A stretch of 64,000 bases of DNA from Tribonema minus (Eukaryota > Sar > Xanthophyceae > Tribonematales > Tribonemataceae): positions 124,001 through 188,000 of the forward strand of contig JAFCMP010000543.1 of assembly GCA_017506865.1 (NCBI GenBank), read 5' to 3'. Positions 1 through 9,560 of this stretch are shown in pieces (position 1 is the first letter of the stretch; every line of letters starts with the position of its first letter). Under the pieces are notes generated by a model. It worked only from the letters and a program-made list of their open reading frames with translations. It was not told the origin of the DNA and did not search any database. Made by a program: the position numbers and the translations under genes.

Positions 1-2492
1 TGACTTCTACGCTTTGCGACCGCTCCACTCGCACCAGCCTGTGCTGCCGTTACTCCCGCCTGAGCTGCTGTTGACATCACCTCTGCCTGAGGCAAGTGTT
101 GCTGAGGTGCGCCCAATGCAGGTTCGCACAGTGTCGTCGGCGAAGATGATGTACCCGAGCCCTGAGCACTGCCATCGACACCCTTGGTCAACAGCAGAGG
201 CGCACTGACACCAACGTTACTGATTGCGTGTGGGTTCCGTGCATCGCTGCTACGTTCACAAGCAGCACCTGTGCACCCGGAAGGGCAATGACCACTGCTG
301 GCATCATGTTCGAACAGCGCTGAAGCAGGCACGCAATGTTCAGAGCCAGTAGCCCGCTCTGACTCACATGCACCACCGCCCACTAGTGTTCTGTCTTCCC
401 AACGCCCCCTGCTGCTGCCATCAGCTACTTGTGGTACCGGCAGCCCAGTAAGGATGATGCCCTCTCCAATGGCAATATGGCTGAGATACTGCAGCTCAGC
501 AGCGTCACTACCTGACACTGATGTTGATGCTGATGCAGCATTGAGCAAGCCGTCGCGAGTTGCTGCAGACCTTGCAGTGGCAGCCAGGCGTTCTGCAGCC
601 GACTGAGTACCTGATGACATCTCTCCTCCAGCAGATTCCATCCTTCCGACCCCGTGCTCCGCAACAGCCTCCATTGCATCTGCTTGTGCTGCAGCTGCAC
701 CCGCTTGCACTGTGGCTGGAACACATGCCGGCGCCTGCGTTCTGGCCGAAACACGCGTCTCTGCTGCCGCTGGAGCAGTTGTCGTTGGAGCACTCGTTCG
801 CCTCGCGTCAGCAACGCGATCATCGCCATCGACATGCAACTGAGCGCCGCCCCCACCGATGCTGAGCGTACTCGCTTGTGCGCCGCTGTCCGCGTCACCG
901 CCAATGACTGTTGAGGCCATGTCGCAGTTGCGGGTGGTAGGCGTGGTACCTCTGTTGGCACTGCCGCCCTGACGAGCCACCGCTGTCGATAAAGCACCGC
1001 CAGTGATTGCACGTGCATGATCGCCATCTGCACGCCGCCTTACGTGCGCGCTGGAGTCACCTGGCCCAGAGCAAACCTGGACCGCCGAGCACATCGGCAT
1101 CCGCAGAGACTTGCTGGTTGCGCCATCCACTACACTGCTGCACTGACTGCGCGTCTCACCGCCTGGCACAGCCGGCGCATAGCCTGCACACGAGCTGCGC
1201 TGGAGCACTGAGGGCTGCATTTGAAACCCTTGAAGGCCATTCTTGGGGCGGTGCGAGGAAACCCGGTAACCAACAGAGCTCAACCACGCGCGCAGTGGAC
1301 TGGACGTATTGCACGTATATGCACAGTCCAGCAAGGAGGGAGAGGACGCGTACACCAGCGGCCTAGCCCACTCCTCGACATCTGTTGGGGCCATCACGTA
1401 TGAGTCCGTCAGCGCCCGGTCAGGAGGTAGGGTGCAGAAGGAAGATACACTGCGCCCCAGTGGCTGTAGCTTATGCCACGCAAGCATGACTGTTGGCTGT
1501 CTTTCGCCTTTGATGATGGGACGTACAAGTACTCCGCCATAACCATCACGAATGTCTCGCAGACGAGCCTGGCCATCAAACGAGCATTCCACCTCCACCA
1601 GCATCGTAATATCGCCGGTGGTGACCCCCGGAAGTCCACAGCGTGCCAGCAGACGAGTGTTACGAGGCAACCAACAAGGCGCTAGCTGCCAAGCCGGTTT
1701 CTCCACTTCCCTGCCGAGCCGAGGGTGCCAGATACGCACCATATCAGTCACCTTCGAGAACGGATGTGACACTGGCTGTGCATGACCTGTGACCTGCGCG
1801 ATAGAGGGCATGGCCTTCTTGTCTGCGTAACTGCTGCTGTAGTACAGGACAACCTCACCAACCTGAGGCGCCCATGGACTGACCTCGCCAGTTACCCATG
1901 TCTCCTTCCAATCCGCCGCCTCGAAGTCCTTGTTGGGACGGATCTCACCATTAGGACCTGCGCCGCCGCCACAGACCAGCGTGACTCGACCGGAGTCAGG
2001 ATGAACCCCAGCCACCGTCCACACGACCCGCTCGTATGCCGTGCATAGGACCTCGTCATCGTCGGTGAAGGACGCGCAGCAGTCTAGCTCGTCTCGGGGC
2101 TCCCACGTTGACACCATACAACCGCTGATGACCGAGGCCGGCGGCACCAACCGATAATCCGGCGCGTCCGTTGGGTGCGGATGCTCCGAGACGAACGAAC
2201 TATACACCTGATTGAAGTCCCTGAGCTCCTTCGCAAGAGCGTCAGGCTGGTGTGCTGCTGCTGTGGCTGCCGTCCAGCGTGGTTGCTCACATGCACCTGA
2301 CCCATCCAGCTCGACTGCACCGCGCGTAGAACTGAGGCACGGCAAAGCAGCTTCGACGGCATCTGTACGTGATGTTGTCATCGGTGGCCTCAAGTTTTTC
2401 GACACGTTACTGAGCATGCCGAAGTTCCACCACGACTGTACATCATCTTCCCTCGGTCTCACCGAAGCTGGCATGTCATGCGCTCTCAACAT
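1..2492 (-). CDS. Long unrecognised open reading frame, incomplete at the window edge
   Basis: Reading the minus strand from the ATG at 2492-2490 gives an unbroken frame to base 1, at least 830 codons, with an in-frame TGA just upstream at 2510-2508. The protein starts MLRAHDMPASVRPREDDVQ. Residues about 1-380 look globular and are rich in Trp and charged residues, for example VGEVVLYYSSSYADKK followed by MVRIWHPRLGREVEKP. From about residue 480 on it is Ala/Ser/Thr/Gly-rich and probably disordered. I do not recognise a family. The first part could be a small beta-barrel (chromo/Tudor/BAH-like) fold, but that is only an impression. The length without a stop and the change of composition argue for real coding. 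The neighbourhood is repeat-rich, so an ORF of a mobile element is as likely as a host gene. The C-terminus lies outside the window. Confidence 0.6.
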   Translation of the reverse strand, partial: MLRAHDMPASVRPREDDVQSWWNFGMLSNVSKNLRPPMTTSRTDAVEAALPCLSSTRGAVELDGSGACEQPRWTAATAAAHQPDALAKELRDFNQVYSSFVSEHPHPTDAPDYRLVPPASVISGCMVSTWEPRDELDCCASFTDDDEVLCTAYERVVWTVAGVHPDSGRVTLVCGGGAGPNGEIRPNKDFEAADWKETWVTGEVSPWAPQVGEVVLYYSSSYADKKAMPSIAQVTGHAQPVSHPFSKVTDMVRIWHPRLGREVEKPAWQLAPCWLPRNTRLLARCGLPGVTTGDITMLVEVECSFDGQARLRDIRDGYGGVLVRPIIKGERQPTVMLAWHKLQPLGRSVSSFCTLPPDRALTDSYVMAPTDVEEWARPLVYASSPSLLDCAYTCNTSSPLRAWLSSVGYRVSSHRPKNGLQGFQMQPSVLQRSSCAGYAPAVPGGETRSQCSSVVDGATSKSLRMPMCSAVQVCSGPGDSSAHVRRRADGDHARAITGGALSTAVARQGGSANRGTTPTTRNCDMASTVIGGDADSGAQASTLSIGGGGAQLHVDGDDRVADARRTSAPTTTAPAAAETRVSARTQAPACVPATVQAGAAAAQADAMEAVAEHGVGRMESAGGEMSSGTQSAAERLAATARSAATRDGLLNAASASTSVSGSDAAELQYLSHIAIGEGIILTGLPVPQVADGSSRGRWEDRTLVGGGACESERATGSEHCVPASALFEHDASSGHCPSGCTGAACERSSDARNPHAISNVGVSAPLLLTKGVDGSAQGSGTSSSPTTLCEPALGAPQQHLPQAEVMSTAAQAGVTAAQAGASGAVAKRRS

Positions 2493-3219
2493 CGTTGCCG
2501 AATGAGCTCACCATGATTGTCTTGATCATCCGATGATCACTGAGCTCAATAGACGAGCGTCAAGCAAGCTGATACGCCGTTGCCGAGCCAGTTTGTATGC
2601 CAAGTTTCTGCACCAGACGTCTGCAGCACCCCCCCCCCCAGCGCCGAAGGCGGTGCAGAGCTGCAGTACGTGTGACTTCTATGCCAGTGACACCAATGAG
2701 CACGCGCAATGTAGCCCACCCGACGGTGTTGTGCCCGAGGCAGGGTGTGGCAGCGCTGCCTCGCAAGAAAAAGTGGCTGTCGAAAATCGATTCCGCACGC
2801 CACGAATTCCACCAGGCCGTAGGACACCGTGCTCTGAAGTAGGCAATATCGCAATGCTGTAGAACTAGCAGTTTGCCAGAGCACGCAACCGTGCGACCTC
2901 GGCAAACACGCAGAAGACGCCTCGAAAACTAGCAACGAAGCGAAAACTGCAACATGAGGCCACAGAAGTACGCTGCGATCGTGCGAGCAGGCCAGCTACG
3001 ACAATCGAGAAGCAGGCAAGATGACGTACCGATGTACTGCGCCGCTGCCTCAATGCCACGCCAGCGCTGCTCGCAATCGCTCCTCAGCGCCAACCAATTA
3101 ACCCGGTTCTCCTGTTTTTCCACCAAGCGCCAACCCCACTGCTCACCCAAGCGCCAAAGCCGCCCAGATGACCCGCAAGGCTCCCACCAGCTCCAAAGCA
3201 CCGCACGCCAATCCCCCAG
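2493..3219. other. Upstream region of the edge ORF, no gene recognised
   Basis: Only short overlapping frames are open here. The stretch has a run of about 11 C near 2629-2639 and several copies of a short GCGCCAA motif between about 3088 and 3160. It presumably contains the 5' UTR and promoter of the minus-strand ORF that starts at 2492, but no core promoter element can be named. Confidence 0.4.
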
Positions 3220-3515
3220 TCCTGTGCGCACACACCGCCCTGCAAAACTCTGCGCGTTCGACGTGTAACTGCCATCGGAAGTTGAACTGTGTGCGAGAAA
3301 TGGCGACGTAGGCGTGATGCGAGCCCACGAATGCCTGTAGAAGAAGGTTGCTACGCTAATCCTTCAAATCCTGTGCGTACGCCACACACCGCCCTGCAAA
3401 ACTCTGCGCGTTCGATGTGTAACTGCCCACCGGAAAAGTTGAACTGCGTGCGATGGCGATGCGTAGGCTGCGGCGAAGCCCACGGATTCCTGTAGAAAGT
3501 TTGCCGTTGCCCAAT
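3220..3515. repeat. Two tandem copies of a 149-bp unit
   Basis: The segment starting at 3220 is repeated from 3369. Shared blocks include CCGCCCTGCAAAACTCTGCG, then GTGTAACTGCC, AAGTTGAACTG and GCCTGTAGAA/TTCCTGTAGAA near the end of each unit. The copies differ by several substitutions and small indels, so the duplication is not very recent. It lies about 0.7 kb upstream of the ORF at 2492-1. Tandem upstream monomers are known in some retrotransposons, but two copies are not enough to claim that here. Confidence 0.75.
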
Positions 3516-3617
3516 GAACCAAACTACCACGTAGGCTGTCAGCAGCCCTTAAACTGGCGGTCTGGCGGGCTGGGGTCCTCCCCAGTACCGTTTGGCTGAC
3601 GATACGATCGCAAACAC

Positions 3618-4165
3618 CTCAAAAAGAAGTGCGTGCGCCAGAAAGCAGACCTCGGTGCGCCGAGGCTGACAGGAAGAAGGTCCGAACGGTCCTGGATGCC
3701 GTTCTGTCCCTGCCACTTGTGAAGTCCGGGCCCCTGTCAGCAGGGAACACCCGAGGAACCTTTGTCTGCGGGCGGGGCGTGCCCCAGGACGTAGCGTCCA
3801 GATCCGCAAACTCCGGTCACCAAATGTGGCCTTGGGCCCAAGAAGTGTGCTGTCAAGTCATGACAGCGATCCAAGAAAGCTCCGTGGCTGAACAAGAAGA
3901 AGTCTTCATTCCATGATTTTGGGTTTTCAGTGATTATTGTCCAGATGACATGCATGCAGCATTGCTCAGCGCGGCCCGCTGAGCATCCACTCCAGATCAG
4001 TCTCAACCTTAACTGGGAGTGTGTTGAACATGAACAACCTCAACTTCTTAAACACTTTTCAAACTTCAACATCAACTTGAAGTTCAATGTTAACTTCAAC
4101 TGTTGCCACAGTGCTCAACATGCATTTTTGCACACTTCAGCCTACCGCTGCCACAATGGCATAAC
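3618..4165 (+). repeat. Left arm of a long inverted repeat
   Basis: Two blocks here recur in reverse complement near 7.0-7.5 kb. Block 1, about 3618-3768, includes AAAGAAGTGCGTGCGCCAG and CACTTGTGAAGTCCGGGCCC and is more than about 90% identical by eye. Block 2, about 3940-4165, includes AGATGACATGCATGCAGC and GTGTGTTGAACAT and is more diverged, with repeated GTTGAAGTT/AACTTCAAC words. The sequence between the blocks differs between the two arms. No transposase is recognisable. The pair could be ends of one element or two insertions of the same repeat in opposite orientation. Confidence 0.7.
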
Positions 4166-5599
4166 TATATGCTACTGTTTTCTGCATGGGTGATCTTGCA
4201 CCGACACTGCACTAATGCAATGTGGTCGACCGACGCATTGTGACTTGAGAGCCCTGGAAAGTAAGGTTATATGACCAACGCAGATATTCAGTGGCATGAA
4301 ATGGATAATCTAAGTCCAGCATTTCCCTAAACACATTTATGCGCAATGCCAGCGAAAAGCTAGTTGGTTTGGTGAGTTGGTCAGCGCTCCATTGCTACGT
4401 GCAGATGAGTGAAAATGCTGCAGAAAGCTATACGAACCATGTCTTAATTCATCAATGAGGAAAGAAGTTGAGTGAAGCACGGGCTTTGGATGCAGTTGCA
4501 TGCAGCAACCGCACAACCGCAGTTGTAGTGCAGTGCAGTCTGTAGCCCCACGCAAGGGATTTGAAAATGGCAACTCAAGCAATACCCACAGTGAACATTG
4601 CCCATTCAGGCGAGACACATAGATCGTATCATATTATTGTATCACAGCGTAGTGTGGCTTCATGACGTCCATGGAAGTTTTGCGCGTACCGTCAAATTAT
4701 TAATGAATTCAATGTGCCACAACGACTTGCGCTGCCAACGTTCATGATGCAATATTGTTCACAACGCACACTATATATTCACGCAACAGCAGGTACATGG
4801 GTGCTTTGTCACCACAGCAACAAATGTCAGACTATGGCGAGCTAGTGACGGTGCTGCTGTCAAACAGGCACCTGTGCATAGCTCAAAGAGGCCATCATAT
4901 TTCAAGCATGGTCTCACACCACGCTCTGACAGCCGACTGACCGGTGTCTCAAATAGTTATAATTTGCAAGGAAATCAATGACAAAGTGGCTTTGGCAAGT
5001 TTCCTACACCGAAGTATTCACAACCAGTGAACATGCTCGGAATTAGTGACATGGATGCAGAGCTTGTTGTTGGGTTGTTTGAACAGTAATAATAACCGGC
5101 AACTACTATCGTGGGCAACATCAGTCACACGTCCGAAGCTGGAAGCGCCTCTGTTGGTGCGACATCATTGGTGTTTCAGCACCACGCATTGAACGCTAAT
5201 ATACATGAAGAGCACACGTGCACGATCTTTTGCTTTGGCAGGTGCTGGACAAGGAATTACGCATATCGTATGCAGTATGATCATTTTGTAATCGGTTGTA
5301 GGCGATGATAGCATATCGCAACAGCTGTATGACACAGACATGATAAAGGTGGCTGGATGATTGAAGCCACATGCTTAGGATACTACTGTCTCACCAGCCT
5401 TAACATTGTATTCTGTGACTATACCTGATATATGAGATATGCAGGCCATCGTTGTATGTCAAGGCCATGTGGTGACAACGCAAAAAACAAAGTAGCTGGG
5501 TGCGATGATTTTGTGCTGGTCGGTATTGTGGCAGCGGTGCATGCAGAGGTGCAAGTGCGACAGCACATGTGTAGCGGTCAATGAGACGCACAACTCTGC
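4166..5599. other. Non-coding stretch inside the repeat region
   Basis: No frame here is convincing and no RNA gene or terminal repeat is visible. The DNA is AT-richer than the gene regions. Confidence 0.4.
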
Positions 5600-5720
5600 A
5601 TTCATTTGTTGAAGTTGTAAGTTCAACTTCAAGTTGAGGTTGATGTTCAGCTTGAAGTTGAAGTAGGGTTGCTCTGCATGCTGGTTTAGGGTTAGCGTCA
5701 TGCGCTGAGCAATGCTGCGC
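5600..5720 (-). repeat. Third, diverged copy of block 2 of the inverted repeat
   Basis: This stretch has the GTTGAAGTT-rich segment followed by GCGCTGAGCAATGCTGCG, in the same orientation as the arm near 7.1-7.25 kb and opposite to the one near 4.0 kb. It is more degenerate than either. It shows that the repeat is dispersed and not only a pair of element ends. Confidence 0.55.
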
Positions 5721-5834
5721 TGCTTGCAACTGCTAATAAAATCACTGGACACCTTGAAACAAGCTGGAAGCTTACCTCTCATGGATCTGGTCATTGTTTA
5801 TATGGCGAACGCTGTGGAATGAGTAGCGTTTAGA

Positions 5835-6060
5835 CTAGGGTTGCAAAAAAACGTATTTGGCCACACAAATACGGCGTATTTGGGACGTATTTGGCAACCA
5901 GGAATAGGTCGTGAGCAAACTTCAACATGATAGTATGCTGCGTGAAGGCGTATTTGTGGGGCATGCGGTGAGTCTGCTCATTTTCGAGCATACAGTCTGC
6001 CACAAACGGGGCACTTGAACTCCGAAATAAACTTCAAAATTCGCTTTTTTGCAATCCTAG
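5835..6060 (+). mobile_element. Possible 226-bp MITE with 18-bp terminal inverted repeats
   Basis: The left end CTAGGGTTGCAAAAAAAC (5835-5852) and the reverse complement of the right end, CTAGGATTGCAAAAAAGC (6043-6060), agree at 16 of 18 positions. A partial copy of the left part is found inverted at about 29908-30045, which supports the left end as an element terminus. No clear target-site duplication flanks it. The right end overlaps a segment (5978-6110, minus) with weak similarity to 3811-3870, so the boundary on that side is less certain. The terminal sequence resembles hAT-type ends. Confidence 0.45.
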
Positions 6061-7019
6061 AAACTTTAGACACATCAAGGCCGCTAGGCCACATCTGGTG
6101 ACCGGAGTGGCATGTACCCCTTAATGTGTGCGGCTCGAAACGCAGTAGCGAGCCACATGGACTTGGTGCAGGCCACAATTGTATGGATTTTAAAAGAGTG
6201 GAATTCGTGAAACCGTCTTTCTGCATCATGCTCGGAAAAGGAAAATGTGACTCTCCGCGCACAGTGGAAGAACAGTAAGTAAGTCGCCAGACACCACCAG
6301 CACCAGCGCGGCGCTGATACAGCGACAGGTGCGCACCTCGCTGAGGTCATAGATTGCGGACGGTGGTGTCGCCCACTGTCTTTGTGCAATACGGTGTGGT
6401 GCAGTGTTTGCCGCTACAGTAATTGTTCTCGTGATGGCTGCAGTGTCTGATGATGGCTGCAGTGCCGGACGGATTATCCCTCGCTCGCTTCAAGTGTGGA
6501 TGTCGCCATGCTCGCGCTTCCGCATAGCATCGCATCATTGTATCGCATCGCCAGTGCAGCATTCAGCATCGCTTTCGCATCGTATCCGATGGGATTCACG
6601 GACTCTGTGACGAGTGACATGGTATATCTTGAATGTGACAATTTCCACTTAGCCCCAGCAGCACATGTTACAAAACTTTCCAGCACATCCACTTGGACGC
6701 ATGACCAAACCATCTGCGCCGCAAAATGTGCCCACGCCATCAGTCACAGCCTAGCCTGTCTATGTATTGTCTCATCCGCAGGTGCAGCAATTGAATATTA
6801 TGGCGGACCTGGTCGAGAGGCTCATGATGACAACAGGTTCGGGCACGCGGCCGTGAAAAGTGCCGAGGGGCAAGAGCCCTCTCACACACACAGGCTGCAC
6901 GATACTCTGTTGCTAACCTTCGAGCGAAGGCAAGGCATGCGACGAAGGCGTGAAGTGAAGCTCAGGAACAAGACGGTATCTTGCAGCCTTGCGAAGGTCC
7001 TGCATCGGCACCCTAGCCT
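6061..7019. other. Non-coding stretch with a trace of repeat-derived sequence
   Basis: About 6075-6110, read on the minus strand, matches 3811-3840 (CTCCGGTCACCAGATGTGGCC against CTCCGGTCACCAAATGTGGCC). Both translate to SGHQMWP in one frame. The open frame at 6496-7041 on the plus strand has no family features and is not called as a gene. Confidence 0.4.
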
Positions 7020-7490
7020 CACTGTGGCAGCAATAGGCTGAAGTGTGCACAAATGCATGATGTTGAGCACTGTAGCAACAGCTGCAGTCGAACTCATCAT
7101 GGAGTTGAAGTTAAAGTTTGACAAGGTTGATGTTGTGCAATGTCCAACACACTCCAGTTGAGGTTGTCCCAGTTGAGGTTTAGACTGACCTGAGTGAATG
7201 CTCAGGCCACGCGCTGAGCAATGCTGCATGCATGTCATCTGGTATGTCGTTCTTTGACCCGGTGAGGTGATGGAGATGGAGGGCACGGTGCAAGGTGTAC
7301 CTGACCACCCAGGATATGTAACATCACTGAACACCTAGGCAGACAAAAGGTTCCTTGGGTGTTCCCTGCTGTCAGGGGCCCGGACTTCACAAGTGACAGG
7401 GACAGAACGGCATCGAGGTCCGTTCGGACCTTCCTCCTGTCAGCCTCGGCGCATCGGGGTCTGCTAACTGGCGCACGCACTTCTTTTTGG
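7020..7490 (-). repeat. Right arm of the long inverted repeat
   Basis: This is the reverse complement of the arm at 3618-4165. Block 2 is at about 7020-7245 and block 1 at about 7335-7490, in mirror order. The linking sequence between the blocks, about 7246-7334, is unrelated to that of the left arm apart from a short TTCAGTGAT word. Substitutions are spread throughout, so the two arms have been separate for some time. Confidence 0.7.
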
Positions 7491-7516
7491 GCGGGTCCTC
7501 GATGCTTAGGGACAGA

Positions 7517-7596
7517 TTTACGCAAGCCCATTGGTCAAATCTGGCTCGATGAAACCGGTCCAATGGGCTTGCGTAATATTTACGCAAGCCCATTGG
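7517..7596. repeat. Palindrome with 17-bp arms plus a third copy of the arm
   Basis: CCAATGGGCTTGCGTAA (7560-7576) and its exact reverse complement (7580-7596) are separated by TAT, giving a potential strong hairpin. The same 17 bases occur again in the second orientation at 7518-7534. It sits immediately beyond the outer end of the right inverted-repeat arm. It is too far from any gene to be called a terminator. Confidence 0.85.
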
Positions 7597-9540
7597 ACAG
7601 CAGGCCCTCTGTGCGCACGCCTGTTGGCGGTGGCGCATCGCGCGCGGTTCGAACTGCACCTTTGAAGTTGATGTGCAGTCGTGTGTATGCTGCCCCTGCC
7701 TGCTGCACAAGGGCTGTCAGCTGTGTGAGCAGTGGAATTGATCTTGAAGCAGACAACTGGCTGCGGCATGCAGGAACAGCCGCACAAAGGGCGTCCAGCT
7801 GGCGGAGGTTTGGCGAGTTCTACAGGGAGCACGCGGTGGAGTGCCGGTTGCGTAGCAGCCGCGAGCTGACACACCAGCCCACACGTGAGTTTCATAGCCT
7901 TTGCGGCCGGGGCGCCAAGATTCTGATACCACTGAGCCTGGACTGTGTGAGCGCCATCGAAAACGGACATGTCCTGCGCTGGCGAGACGCCGTGCAAATC
8001 CAATGCTCTTGCGCTCCAATACACCACCATTGCTCTATATTGACATGCGGTAGTGAGCAGAGGATCAGAGCCCTACAGAGTTCAAAGCCAGTTCCACTGC
8101 AAATTGAATCACGGGCTGACAAATCATCCGCTGCTTGTGCAGCAACCCAAATTGCCTTCCGCAGATAGATGATTCAAATCAGGCATCTGTAGGATGATTG
8201 CAGTGCAGCTGAGCACGGTTGTGTTTGTGAAAGCAACGGCACTGAAGCTGCACTTGCATCGCAAGCAGTGACGCCTCCATTGGTGCACATGGGCCATGAA
8301 AATGTGAGCTACGAGGGCAGCATGTGAGCCGGGGTCCTGGCAGGGGCACTCCTGTTGTTAAACGCGCATGCAATGGCAACGTGTGATGCCGGCACGTGCG
8401 GCGACGCCGGCGCATCAGACGTGTTTTCACAGCGAGCTGCCGCAGCGCTTTTGTGCGTGCACACGTACGGCAATGATGCGCACGGCAGTGGACCATCATC
8501 TATCGGTGCTGGCGATGTCAACGCGCACGGGCACTTAAGCCGTGCTCTCGTCAGTGGTAGCAGTGCTTTCATGTTGGCGCACGCGCAACGTGCACGACAT
8601 ATGCAGCACGCTCCTGCGCTAGTGTGGGGACGCTTGGCATGCCTGCCTGGGCAGAGGTGTACGTGGATGAAGCGGAGTGTGGGTCTTGTTATGAGGGGGC
8701 AATCGGTATGGGACCTTTGCAGTTTTTTCTTTGTTTCCTGCGTTAAGTGGATGGTACTCAGTGATTCCTGTGCTTCTGCCCATGGGTCGGTTTCCCTGAG
8801 TTGTATTGACAGCCAATTCTTACTCTTTGGCACCTGCACATATGACATGCATGAACACATGTCTTCTCGGGATGTGCAACTGTGTGGGACTGGGTGATCT
8901 TGACGACAACACCTTGAGTGCAAGGCACCAACAATCATTTAAAATCTTGGATTACGTTGTGCGTGGATTGCATGCCGCAGTATAGAGTAACAAGACATTG
9001 TCATCAACAGATGATATGGGCATGATAATGCATTGCCATGGCCTCGAATCCAAGAAGTATCGTACATGTTTTGTGCTGTGAGGCTCTCGGACCACGGACA
9101 CATTGTGTACAGGCTGTACCATATGCTAAATTAGTGGGGGGCGCCTACATGCTTGGCTGCAGCACATGTGGATACATCCGCAAGCACACCAGCTTGTGCT
9201 ACAATCATTATTTGTGCATGCTCAAAGCAAAATACAGCGAGAAGGACATAACAGAGCTCATTGTGTGCTAGAGTCCCCTACGTGCAAGTTGCCTGGCCTC
9301 TAACTACGTGTCACGGCTTGTAGTTGAACCCCCGCTGGTAACACGCGGCAGCCAACAGCCATATCACTCAATAGATGGTGAGCTGACTGTACACATCAGC
9401 TATTAGTGTGTGATCTGTAATCAACAATGTGCCAAGCTTTTACGGCAAGCTGTATGAACATCATCCTATGGTTTATGCTTTCTGATGATTGTATTTGGTG
9501 GCTTAAAACGTCGCAGGAACACGGTTTCAGCTACTACAAC
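7597..9540. other. Gene-poor stretch with one coding-like fragment
   Basis: Plus-strand residues encoded at about 7740-8030 (DNWLRHAGTAAQRASSWRRF and on) look like real protein and faintly resemble the N-terminal binding domain of tyrosine recombinases. The surrounding frame has no further support, so it is not called as a gene. From 8170 to 9540 nothing is recognisable. Confidence 0.3.
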
Positions 9541-9560
9541 GGCGCGCGCGCGCGCGCGCA
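9541..9560. repeat. Short GC dinucleotide run
   Basis: An alternating CG run of about 18 bases (GCGCGCGC...). Such runs can adopt Z-DNA; nothing nearby suggests a function. Confidence 0.8.

Noticed and set aside
7359-8168. Plus-strand frame of 269 codons across the right repeat arm and palindrome
   Set aside because: Its first third lies in repeat DNA that is mirrored elsewhere without an open frame. The middle part looks coding-like and faintly resembles a recombinase N-terminal domain, but no catalytic residues follow.
8309-8938. Overlapping frames of 180 and 209 codons on both strands
   Set aside because: Both are open over the same bases, with biased composition and no recognisable motif.
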